Shown one piece after another: positions 1 through 7,078 of a DNA stretch of 34,175 nt (the first letter of the stretch is position 1; each line of letters begins with the position of its first letter). A program made the position numbers and the translations under genes. The notes under the pieces were generated by a model, which worked only from the letters and a program-made list of their open reading frames with translations, was not told where the DNA came from and made no database searches. This DNA is from ANME-2 cluster archaeon (lineage in GTDB: Archaea; Halobacteriota; Methanosarcinia; Methanosarcinales; Methanocomedenaceae): NCBI GenBank assembly GCA_014237145.1, contig JAAXOC010000036.1:1-34175 (forward strand). The letters are read 5' to 3'.

Positions 1-1332
1 GTAAGTTTTACAAAAGGAGTGTATGCAGAATATGCACTTTCCATCCTTTCAGGGGAAATTATATCCAAAAACGGAAAAAGGGATGGACATGACCACCCAC
101 CAATTCACCCGGTACATTATGTATCAAAGACAGATATTGAAAAAGCGATCGGATTGTCGAATGCATGGAAGATATACGACCTCATAGTCCGTCATTTCCT
201 TGCAAACCTCATGCATTCGGCACTATTTGAGAAGACCCGCCTTGAAATAACAGTAAAGGATGAGATATTCGATTCAACTGGTTCGGTACAAAAAAACGCT
301 GGCTGGCTTCGAGTGTACCCGTTCGAGACGAAAAACGATAAACTCCTGCCACTTGTAGAAGAAAGACAGAACGTTGGCATAAAGAGGATCACAAATAAGA
401 AATCCAGGACATCACCTCCGAATAAGTTGACCGAAGCCGAACTGCTCACACTGATGGATAAGCACGGCATTGGCACTAAAGCGACCGCACCCTCGCATAT
501 CGCAACAAACAAAAAGCGTGGTTATTTTGAGACAAAAGGCAAGTCAGTTTTCATTCTTGAGACAGGTTTTACGCTCATGGATGCCCTGAACAACTCAGTC
601 CCGATACTTGTCAAACCAGACATACGCGCCCGTATTGAATCACTCATACAGGAAGTGGAAAATGGTGAAAAGGATTTTGAAGCATCGCTTGTTGAGGGCA
701 CGACACTGATCAAGGAGATGTACTCGCAACTAACATCAAACAGGAATGAACTTGTATCCCAGCTTGCAGGCACGATCCGGGATGAAACCGTTGTTGTTGA
801 CAAAAAGAACTACGTAGGAGAGTGCCCGAAATGTGGACGAGTGCTTCGGATGATCACGACAGACAAAGGGCGATTTGTCGGATGTACCGGATACCCGCAG
901 TGTAAGAACACATATTCCTTGCCAAAAGTGGGTGCCATTAACATTTTGCGAAGCCGCAAGTGCAAAATGGGTGGTGTTGCCGTCGCTAAGGTTGGGAACA
1001 AATACCACTGGGCATTGGGTATCGGTCCGTGCTTCAACTGTGATATGGAAAAGGAATGTTTTCCGCCTGAAATTATAGGGGCGTGCCCGGAATGTGATGG
1101 GGACATGTTCCTGATAAACATTACATCAAAGAACACGCGCTTTCTCGGATGCACCAAACGCTGCGGTCACACCCGGTCATTGCCAAAGAACGGGCGGCTG
1201 ACCATACTCAAGAAAGTGTGTGAGAAGTGTGGCTGGCGAATGATACGTGTAAAAGAGCAGGATAAGGATGCGCGTGAGTTCTGCGCAAACAGAGTGTGTG
1301 CGCAAAGTTCAAGACAGGGAAGCAGAAAGTAG
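1..1332 (+). CDS. topA: DNA topoisomerase I (type IA), C-terminal part, gene starts before the window
   Basis: The reading frame is open from base 1, so the 5' end and the active-site tyrosine lie outside the window. The visible part keeps type IA features: a DGHDHPPIHPV segment matching the family AHEAIRPT-like region, and the conserved MDKHGIGTKATAPSHIATN motif (GIGTPATRA-like in relatives) followed by KRGYFE. The last third holds several four-cysteine zinc ribbons (CPKCG...GCTGYPQC, CFNCDMEKEC, CPECDGD...GCTKRCG, CEKCGW...CANRVC), typical of archaeal TopA, which use them to bind single-stranded DNA. The enzyme relaxes negatively supercoiled DNA by passing a strand through a transient single-strand break. 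The stop TAG is at 1330-1332. No downstream gene is coupled to it; the next gene has its own promoter. Confidence 0.92.
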   Translation, partial: VSFTKGVYAEYALSILSGEIISKNGKRDGHDHPPIHPVHYVSKTDIEKAIGLSNAWKIYDLIVRHFLANLMHSALFEKTRLEITVKDEIFDSTGSVQKNAGWLRVYPFETKNDKLLPLVEERQNVGIKRITNKKSRTSPPNKLTEAELLTLMDKHGIGTKATAPSHIATNKKRGYFETKGKSVFILETGFTLMDALNNSVPILVKPDIRARIESLIQEVENGEKDFEASLVEGTTLIKEMYSQLTSNRNELVSQLAGTIRDETVVVDKKNYVGECPKCGRVLRMITTDKGRFVGCTGYPQCKNTYSLPKVGAINILRSRKCKMGGVAVAKVGNKYHWALGIGPCFNCDMEKECFPPEIIGACPECDGDMFLINITSKNTRFLGCTKRCGHTRSLPKNGRLTILKKVCEKCGWRMIRVKEQDKDAREFCANRVCAQSSRQGSRK

Positions 1333-1472
1333 GATTGATGAAAGCCCACTCTGAATCCCCATTGGTAATTCAACCCCCGATGACTTAGAACGTTTCAACG
1401 TCTGTATGACAACTATTGTTGACTTACATGAGAATCTATATTTTAAGTAAACTTTCATTGACTTAAAATAAG

Positions 1473-1481
1473 GTTTATATC
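1473..1481 (+). promoter_or_regulatory. TATA box of the first fic gene
   Basis: GTTTATATC lies with its centre about 27 bases upstream of the ATG at 1504. That is the archaeal TATA-to-start distance, so the transcript is probably leaderless. No Shine-Dalgarno sequence precedes the ATG. Confidence 0.5.
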
Positions 1482-1503
1482 ACTTTAGATCATCTAATTT
1501 ATC

Positions 1504-2664
1504 ATGGGAAATAAAACGAAGGACAATAGAGCAGGAATTTTTGTTCTTCAAAATGCCGGATACGAATCATTCATACCTAATCCACTGCCTCCGGAGGATC
1601 TGGTAATCGATGATGAACTCCAATTATTGCTTTCAAAAGCAGATGGGGCTTTAGCAAGATTGGATGGGGTTACGCAAGTACTTCCCAATCCTGATCTTTT
1701 TGTTGCCATGTACATTAAAAAAGAGGCACTATTAAGTTCCCGGATCGAAGGAACACAAGCTTCACTAAAAGGTGTTCTAGAATTTGAAGCAAAATTGGAA
1801 CCAAAAGAAAATATCAACGATATTCGAGAGGTTATGAATTACATAAAAGCAATGCACCATGGCATTGATAATCTTGGGTCTGATAACCTATCTCCTGAAC
1901 TCATAAATGACATCCACAAGATACTGATCGAAGGCACAAGAGGCACTAACAAGCTTCCTGGAAAACTAAGAGATTTTCATAATTGGATAGGTACCGGTGG
2001 CGGTACAATTCATGATGCTGTTTATGTTCCTCCGCCACCTGAATATGTAGAAGAACTAATGTCAGAGCTTGAAGATTTTATTCAAACTTCTGACAACATC
2101 CCATCACTCATTAAAATCGCTTTGATACATTCACAATTTGAAACAATACATCCCTATCTGGACGGAAATGGCAGAATGGGACGATTGTTAATAACTTTTT
2201 ATCTGTACTGGAAAGGGCTTTTATCAAGACCATTATTGTATCTTAGTTATTACTTAAAGAAAAATCGAAACCTATATTATGAAACTTTAAATGATGTACG
2301 ATCAAAAGGGGATTGGGAACAGTGGCTGACATTTTTCTTAAAAGGCGTGATCGAAGTCTCAAATGATTCGATCGATACGGCAAAACGAATAATAGAACTA
2401 AAACAAAATCTTATTGAAAGATTGCTTGAAAACAATGTTGGAGGAGTTCATGCAGTAAAGTTGATCGATATACTTTTTGACCACCCTGTAATAACAGTCA
2501 CCGAGATCTCGCAACTGATTGGAATAAGTCGTCAGGCAGCAAATAAATTAACATCAAAATTTGAAGAAATGAACATTCTAACAGAGATTACCGGAAAGAA
2601 GCGGTACAAAAAATACACATTTGTTGATTTCGTAAGGATCATTGAAAAGGGAACACAAATTTGA
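1504..2664 (+). CDS. Fic family protein (AMPylase-type) with N-terminal inhibitory motif and C-terminal HTH
   Basis: A 386-residue protein of the Fic_N/Fic family. Residues 24-95 form the Fic_N region and contain the inhibitory motif SSRIEG (S78-G83), which in class II Fic proteins blocks ATP binding. The flap loop is around GTGGGTIHDAVYVPPPPE (163-180). The catalytic loop HPYLDGNGR (216-224) keeps the catalytic His and the phosphate-binding GNGR. The last ~60 residues look like a winged helix (ITVTEISQLIGISRQAANKL). Family members transfer AMP or another nucleotide phosphate to hydroxyl groups of target proteins, or act as regulators. The gene stands alone with its own promoter, and its substrate cannot be told. 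It is distinct in architecture from the second Fic protein at 11507-12394. All catalytic residues look intact. Confidence 0.9.
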   Translation: MGNKTKDNRAGIFVLQNAGYESFIPNPLPPEDLVIDDELQLLLSKADGALARLDGVTQVLPNPDLFVAMYIKKEALLSSRIEGTQASLKGVLEFEAKLEPKENINDIREVMNYIKAMHHGIDNLGSDNLSPELINDIHKILIEGTRGTNKLPGKLRDFHNWIGTGGGTIHDAVYVPPPPEYVEELMSELEDFIQTSDNIPSLIKIALIHSQFETIHPYLDGNGRMGRLLITFYLYWKGLLSRPLLYLSYYLKKNRNLYYETLNDVRSKGDWEQWLTFFLKGVIEVSNDSIDTAKRIIELKQNLIERLLENNVGGVHAVKLIDILFDHPVITVTEISQLIGISRQAANKLTSKFEEMNILTEITGKKRYKKYTFVDFVRIIEKGTQI

Positions 2665-2940
2665 TCAAAATTTGGTTTTTGTTTGGTGAAGGCTGCACAT
2701 ACGGCTAATTCATGCTCGAATTTATGAATATTAATCTAAAAAACCACCATCAAATCCAAAGCAGGCGCAAATCATAATCATACCTCTGGGTCTTCCTGAT
2801 GCTGATGCAGAAGAGCTGCCGTGGTATCCACTTCAAAAAGCATGGTATTTTGACCGGATTTACAGGATATTAATGTTGCCTCGTATCCTGTCGATCTTGT
2901 CAATCCTGTCTAATAATTTTTAAATTACCCTTAGATTTGA
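2665..2940. other. Gene-free stretch with nested inverted repeats and a dispersed repeat
   Basis: No intact gene is visible. A 14-bp perfect inverted repeat (GTATCCACTTCAAA at 2824-2837; its complement at 2936-2949) encloses about 98 bases. Inside it is an 8-bp inverted repeat, ACAGGATA (2862-2869) and TATCCTGT (2884-2891). Bases 2834-2877 resemble 32805-32836. A short open reading on the plus strand (about 2776-2919, ending in TAA) could be the tail of a lost gene; I do not recognise it. Confidence 0.5.
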
Positions 2941-3312
2941 AGTGGATACAATAAATTCCTGTCTGAATGCGGATATGAGTCTGATTCCATCGAACATGCA
3001 TTGAGTATGCTCAGGCGCAGGTATGCCACGGTCGGGTGCCCTCCGGAGATCGGGGTATTCCTGGGCATTCCACTAAAGGATGTTAAGGGGTTTATGGGAC
3101 TCAATTCCCTCCGGCATACAAAATACGGAATGTGGCGGATATATGGAGACCCAGTAGTATCTGAAAAAAGAATGAACGAATACCGTCGTGCAAGGAACAT
3201 GATAAGAAGACGGCTCATTTCAGGAGAGGATCCTGTCAGGATCATCAGGGGGAAAGAATTCGGTTTTTTGAATAAACCTAATTTTATTCGGGAAGATTAC
3301 TTGCGTACCTAA
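2941..3312 (+). pseudogene. DUF3793 family protein, N-terminally truncated
   Basis: The reading frame from 2941 to the TAA at 3310-3312 matches the C-terminal half of DUF3793, a family of unknown function common in methanogens and clostridia. The family core HEIGxFLGYPxEDVxGFI appears here as PPEIGVFLGIPLKDVKGFM, followed by YGMWRIYGDP (family CGYWKVYGD) and a basic tail. Coding similarity (FLSECGYESDSIEHALSMLRRRY) continues upstream of the only start-like codon (TTG at 3001). The frame then ends abruptly at a TGA at 2938-2940 inside an inverted repeat, and the usual N-terminal half is absent. No promoter or ribosome site precedes the TTG. This is most likely a remnant. A short product from TTG 3001 (103 residues) cannot be excluded. 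Confidence 0.7.
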
Positions 3313-3370
3313 TGACACATCATAGAATCAAACCTATAAGGTCAATAGATCAAAAATTGAGAGATATAAA

Positions 3371-4078
3371 ATGAAATCATTGAAAGATGTAGAGCCTGAA
3401 ACTATGGCGGTGGTTAAGGAGATCACAGGTGGTCTTGATGTCAAAGAGCACCTTGAGGAACTCGGTGTAAAGGAAGGAGTTGAACTCAATGTAGTGGCAA
3501 CCGAGCCAGTGCATGTGCACTGGGGACCCATTTCCCTGGCAGTGGGAGATCAAGAGATCGTCATAGCCCGCGGATGGGCTGATAAGATCTATGTGGAGAA
3601 GGGGGGAGAGATGCTTCCACTGCTGAGACAAGAGGAAGGAGATAAAGGAACTGTCATATCAATTGAGGGTGGAAAGGATTTCAAAGATTTTCTTTCTGAA
3701 TATGGCATCATGGAAGGGAGCGAACTTACATTCCTGCGCCATGTCCCGGATCGCACCATGGTGTTTTCCATCGAGGATGGGGAAATGAGAATGGGTGAGG
3801 GCCAGGCATCGAAGGTGTTTGTGACCAGGGAGGAAAAATCCATCCAGATCAACTACCTGGAAGAGGGCGAAAAAGCAGCGGTGGAAAAGATCGTTGGTGG
3901 GATCCATATCAAAGAGAAGTTTGAGCAACTCGGACTCAAAGAGGGTGCCGAGATTACCCTGCTCAGAAAAGAAACGCCTGCGCCGACCCCAAAAAGAGGC
4001 ACATACATACTTGCAAAGGTGGGGGAGCAGTTGATCACTATCGGCCACGGTCTGGCTGAAAAGATGCTGGTCGACTAA
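3371..4078 (+). CDS. Protein of three fused FeoA domains
   Basis: The 235-residue protein is three FeoA (SH3-like) domains in a row, roughly residues 1-78, 81-153 and 158-235. Each repeat has the same landmarks: a Gly-rich turn (ITGGLDVKEHLEELGV, IEGGKDFKDFLSEYGI, IVGGIHIKEKFEQLGL), the strand after EG (EGVELNVV, EGSELTFL, EGAEITLL), and a closing GxGxAxKxxV-like motif (ARGWADKIYV, GEGQASKVFV, GHGLAEKMLV). Free-standing FeoA proteins are about 75 residues and are thought to modulate FeoB. Triple fusions are unusual and their role is unknown. TATA-like CCTATAAG lies at 3333-3340. The next gene starts 52 bases downstream, so the two may be co-transcribed. The dedicated feo operon, on the opposite strand at 6349-9298, has its own two single-domain FeoA proteins. 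Confidence 0.85.
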   Translation: MKSLKDVEPETMAVVKEITGGLDVKEHLEELGVKEGVELNVVATEPVHVHWGPISLAVGDQEIVIARGWADKIYVEKGGEMLPLLRQEEGDKGTVISIEGGKDFKDFLSEYGIMEGSELTFLRHVPDRTMVFSIEDGEMRMGEGQASKVFVTREEKSIQINYLEEGEKAAVEKIVGGIHIKEKFEQLGLKEGAEITLLRKETPAPTPKRGTYILAKVGEQLITIGHGLAEKMLVD

Positions 4079-4130
4079 AAAAACATGAGCACGATGATGA
4101 ATCGGGCTCAAATATCATTGGAGGCATGCA

Positions 4131-5288
4131 TTGTCAGAAAGAAAGATATGGGAATTCAGGAACCAAACAGTATGTACAATCCTTGGATTGACATTCGATG
4201 AAAAGGAACTGTCTGAGATTTTCAAGAAACTGAAACTAAATCATGACAGGATCACGGCTTTTGAGATGCATGGCAGCCTTGTTAAGGCATGTGGCACCCA
4301 GAACAAAACATCCAAACAACTGGATAAGATACTGAAAGATCGATTTGAAGAATACAGGGAAGATATCAAGCGCATATCCCAAAAGGAAATTTATAGATAC
4401 ATCGAGGATAGAAACGCTGCGGGTACCCAAAACGGCACGAATATCCCTCTTCCTGCTCTTATCTGGTTTGCTGTGCGCAATCAGCATGAAGACATCGACA
4501 AGATCGAGGCAGGAGTTTTTGGTGTCACACACATGTACGGGCATCGAGCTTTACGATTCCATGATGCGCTTCGCAGAGTACTGCCTGATAGCAGACCTGA
4601 GTATGTTATGAAAGAACTGAATGATGCCCTGAGATCAAACGAAAAACTTCAAACAAAGTGTAACAGATCAGAATGGAAAATAGAGCAATTGAAATCTGAT
4701 ATCGAATCCGATAAAGAAGATAGATCAAGAATTAATACTGTGATAGAGGAGCAGAAACAGTTGAACAGACGATTGGTAAGCGATTTCGAGAGACTTGGTG
4801 GTGAGAACGCGCTCGGTCAGATCGAGGATATGAAGAAAGAGATCGATCTTTTGACCGAAGAGGTGGGGACATTGACCAGTGAACTGCTGGAACGAAATCG
4901 AACATGTGATATGATATCCAATGAATCGACACAGATTGAACAGTTTTCAGAATCGGCTACCGAAGATAGAGGGAAGTGTGTTGATCTAAATGGCATGAGA
5001 GTGGCTTATGTTGGCGGAGTGGAATCGCTCACGTCGCACTATAAGGAAGTGATCGAATCCTTTGGTGGCACATTCTGCTACCATTGCGGGCGGTGCATAC
5101 AGGGAAAAAAGGAAATAGAAAACCTTGTGGATGGAATAGATATGATATTCTGTCCTGTGGATATAAACAGCCGCACTGCATACAGATACATTAAAAAAGC
5201 TTGTAAAACCAGAAATAAACCATGCCATTTCCTTCGCAGTTCGGGTCTCAGCATGCTCATCAGGGAACTGGAGAATCATGCCGGATAA
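4131..5288 (+). CDS. Coiled-coil protein with C-terminal DUF2325 domain
   Basis: A 385-residue protein of unknown function. The start is TTG at 4131, chosen because GGAGG at 4120-4124 sits six bases upstream; the ATG at 4126 is out of frame. Residues ~1-160 form a helical region without a recognised family. Residues ~165-275 are rich in E, K, L and D with heptad-like spacing, consistent with a coiled coil. Residues ~293-385 match DUF2325: MRVAYVGGVES, a Tyr/Gly/Cys segment FGGTFCYHCGRC, DMIFCPVDINSRTAYRYIKKACK, and the family ending FLRSSGLSMLIREL. Cysteines in YHCGRC could bind a metal (inference). It lies directly downstream of the triple-FeoA gene in the same orientation, which hints at a metal-related role but does not prove one. 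Confidence 0.75.
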   Translation: MSERKIWEFRNQTVCTILGLTFDEKELSEIFKKLKLNHDRITAFEMHGSLVKACGTQNKTSKQLDKILKDRFEEYREDIKRISQKEIYRYIEDRNAAGTQNGTNIPLPALIWFAVRNQHEDIDKIEAGVFGVTHMYGHRALRFHDALRRVLPDSRPEYVMKELNDALRSNEKLQTKCNRSEWKIEQLKSDIESDKEDRSRINTVIEEQKQLNRRLVSDFERLGGENALGQIEDMKKEIDLLTEEVGTLTSELLERNRTCDMISNESTQIEQFSESATEDRGKCVDLNGMRVAYVGGVESLTSHYKEVIESFGGTFCYHCGRCIQGKKEIENLVDGIDMIFCPVDINSRTAYRYIKKACKTRNKPCHFLRSSGLSMLIRELENHAG

Positions 5289-5823
5289 TATGATTATACT
5301 TCATAGATAATGAACGTTCATGTGAAGGAGATTTACTAAACTTCCAAATGACCAATAGGTCTCTACACCTGCCATAATTTACTTCACTCATTTGTCTTCA
5401 TACTTTTTCCTGTCGTCTGTCATCTGTATTCGACTGCTCCACTTCCTGCACTTGCCTGGCTGCCCGGTCATGGTACTGCGAACCGGGTACAAGTGCTCAT
5501 TGGCTGAGCTATGGTTGAAAGGGGGATGTGCCTGCGGTGGCCTCGGGTCTTGTTGGATGCTGCCAGCGGCGGCCATGGCTGTTAAAATATAAATTTTATG
5601 ATATACTGCACCGCAAAGCACGCAAAGTACGCAAAGTTAAGGTTACAATGTCTTTGCGAACTTTGCGCTCTTTGCGGTGAAACAGTGAGCGACAACCTTC
5701 AATCTGCATGTATCTGCGGTTCGAATTCTTCTATATATCTGGCGGGAGACTATAAATTGATTTTGACAGGTTATTATCGAGTAAGGCCTTACCATCAACA
5801 GGAATATCTAATAACCCTTGAAC
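5289..5823. other. Long gene-free stretch with a relatively GC-rich block
   Basis: I see no convincing gene. Open frames here lack family matches and start signals. Bases ~5430-5590 are clearly more GC-rich than the AT-rich flanks and contain a small inverted repeat CCCGGT (5463-5468) / ACCGGG (5482-5487). This could be an untranslated RNA or the debris of a gene. The stretch also contains the GCAAAG hairpin listed separately. Confidence 0.4.
5610..5678. repeat. Iterated GCAAAG inverted repeat (copy 1)
   Basis: Two 27-base arms (5610-5636 and 5652-5678), each built of three CGCAAAG heptamers or their complement CTTTGCG separated by two-base linkers, begin with ACCGCAAAG and end with CTTTGCGGT. 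The loop is 15 bases. Only the linkers fail to pair. Related elements occur at 11344-11458 and 25349-25417. Confidence 0.85.
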
Positions 5824-6282
5824 TTACTTCGATCTGTGAGTCTTTTCCTCACATGGATGCTTTCCAGTCATGCAGAATTTTTCAAAATGCTCAAGCCATT
5901 GAGGATATTCTGGCGCTGATTTTACAAAAATAACCAGATTTTTAACCTGTTTTGTCGTTATTGCATTCAGTTCATGCTCCATTGTACATGCATCCTTCTC
6001 TGCAATTTTTTCAGGCACTTTAATAATCTCCAGGAAAGCTTTAAGGGTATCGTGCCGATCCTTTATGATCAATGCGATCTCTCTTCCTTTTTCAGTCAGT
6101 GTTATGCCGTCGTATTTCCTGTATATAACAAAACCCATCTTATCAAGTTTCTTTACCATTTCAATAACGCTTGGCGGCTTGACATCCAGCGCGACTGCTA
6201 TGTCCTTTATTTTAGCATATCCCTTATCTTCTGTGACATTGAGAATTGCTTCGAGGTAGTCTTCTCCTTTTCGAGTTAGCAT
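5824..6282 (-). CDS. DtxR/MntR-family metal-dependent transcriptional regulator
   Basis: The 152-residue protein has an N-terminal winged helix (MLTRKGEDYLEAILNV...VKPPSVIEMVKKLDKMG, residues 1-60) followed by the DtxR dimerisation/metal domain. Visible metal-ligand candidates are His77 (RHDTLKAFL) and the cluster C99-T-M-E102-H103, matching the DtxR CxxEH motif. No SH3-like third domain is present, so the length is that of MntR/short IdeR-like archaeal proteins. Family members bind Fe2+ or Mn2+ and then bind DNA to repress uptake genes. It lies 66 bases downstream of the feo operon on the same strand and is the obvious candidate regulator. A TTAGGTAT half-site lies just upstream of its own start (6288-6295) and resembles sites upstream of feoA, which suggests autoregulation. 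Confidence 0.88.
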   Translation of the reverse strand: MLTRKGEDYLEAILNVTEDKGYAKIKDIAVALDVKPPSVIEMVKKLDKMGFVIYRKYDGITLTEKGREIALIIKDRHDTLKAFLEIIKVPEKIAEKDACTMEHELNAITTKQVKNLVIFVKSAPEYPQWLEHFEKFCMTGKHPCEEKTHRSK

Positions 6283-6287
6283 ACTAA

Positions 6288-6295
6288 ATACCTAA
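6288..6295 (-). promoter_or_regulatory. Putative DtxR half-site at the dtxR start
   Basis: TTAGGTAT on the minus strand lies six bases upstream of the dtxR ATG. A weak TATA-like TTAAAAG lies about 25 bases further upstream. The motif repeats in the feo upstream region (9475-9514). Use as an operator is inferred from these copies and from the DtxR consensus TTAGGTTAG. Confidence 0.35.
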
Positions 6296-6348
6296 GTAAC
6301 TGAAAGCTTTTAATGTTTCCATTGAAATTGATGAAGTCACAGAGTTCT

Positions 6349-6606
6349 CTAAGAAAGGAACTGTTCACCCTTTACGGTCAACGCATACATCTTTGTTTGC
6401 GAACCGCTGTTAGGGCCGCAGCATTTTTCGCACAGGTTCGAAGCTTGGCAAGAGCATTGCAACCCTGTTATTTCCAGATATCCTGCACTTGCCAGGAAAT
6501 CGATCATCGCCAGGAGAGTGGATATATTCATATCCATCTCTCTGGCGAGTGCGTCGATAGTACCCCCTTTCACAGTTCCTGACAGGACCTTCTTCATCAC
6601 AGTCAT
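6349..6606 (-). CDS. feoC: FeoC-like winged-helix protein with cysteine cluster
   Basis: I place the start at the ATG at 6604-6606, giving 85 residues, because GGTGAGG precedes it at normal spacing. A longer in-frame start at 6717 would run into the upstream gene. Residues 1-45 form a small winged helix (TIDALAREMDMNISTLLAMIDFLASAGYLEI). Then comes a cysteine-rich wing (C51, C53, C59, C62, C63) and a short strand ending TVKGEQFLS. FeoC proteins of Enterobacteria have a winged helix with four cysteines in the wing that can bind an Fe-S cluster, and they regulate FeoB. The similarity here is in architecture rather than in detailed sequence, so the name is a functional analogy. It is the last gene of the feo operon. 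Confidence 0.7.
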   Translation of the reverse strand: MTVMKKVLSGTVKGGTIDALAREMDMNISTLLAMIDFLASAGYLEITGLQCSCQASNLCEKCCGPNSGSQTKMYALTVKGEQFLS

Positions 6607-6619
6607 AATATCCTCACCA

Positions 6620-7078
6620 TTAGATCTCCTGATTCCTTTTGCGGATGTAATATACCACCACGAGCGAGAACGGCAGCAATAACACTGCCGGCGCATAAGG
6701 CGGTGCGTACGCCGCAATAAAGTCCGGAAGCGTGTTGAACCATGGCCCAGTCTCTTCTTCCCAGCTCGGTATCGATTCAGTGATCATCGCAAAGATGTCG
6801 CACCCTGCCATGATCCAGATCAGTATGCTTCCCATCACAATTTTTGAAAACTGATGGATATCTTCTAAATTCCTGGCGCCAGATAGATAGAAGAGTCCTG
6901 CAAAGAATACAATGACCCCGCCCCAGCCACCTCTGAAGATGTCACCCGGTATCTCAAGAATGCCATAAGCGAATTCACTCGCCCCTGCTGTTACCAGTAT
7001 GTCAGCAATCCCGAATGCCGTTGTTACGATTCCAAGTATGGCAAAGTAGATTGCTGCAACCGATGATTTCCCAGCCAT
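6620..7078 (-). CDS. Four-helix membrane protein of the feo operon, unknown function
   Basis: The 152-residue protein has four likely membrane helices, near residues 7-30, 49-67, 79-100 and 127-145. Between helices 3 and 4 there is an acidic/aromatic loop (ESIPSWEEETGPWFNT), and the C-terminus is basic (YYIRKRNQEI). I recognise no family. Its start codon is immediately adjacent to the stop of feoB-C (7079), and feoC-like follows after 13 bases, so it is translated within the feo operon. Its position suggests an accessory subunit of the ferrous-iron transporter, a role that FeoC or other small membrane proteins play elsewhere. This is inference from position only. Confidence 0.7.
   Translation of the reverse strand: MAGKSSVAAIYFAILGIVTTAFGIADILVTAGASEFAYGILEIPGDIFRGGWGGVIVFFAGLFYLSGARNLEDIHQFSKIVMGSILIWIMAGCDIFAMITESIPSWEEETGPWFNTLPDFIAAYAPPYAPAVLLLPFSLVVVYYIRKRNQEI

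Noticed and set aside
4126-4131. ATG at 4126 as the start of the DUF2325 gene
   Set aside because: It is out of frame with the protein; TTG 4131 has GGAGG at correct spacing.
5388-5621. Overlapping open frames on both strands in the GC-rich block
   Set aside because: Neither has a family match or start signal; the length is explained by GC content.
6349-6717. 122-residue version of the FeoC-like protein
   Set aside because: The first 37 codons overlap the 4-TM gene, have unnatural composition, and lack a ribosome site; ATG 6606 has one.
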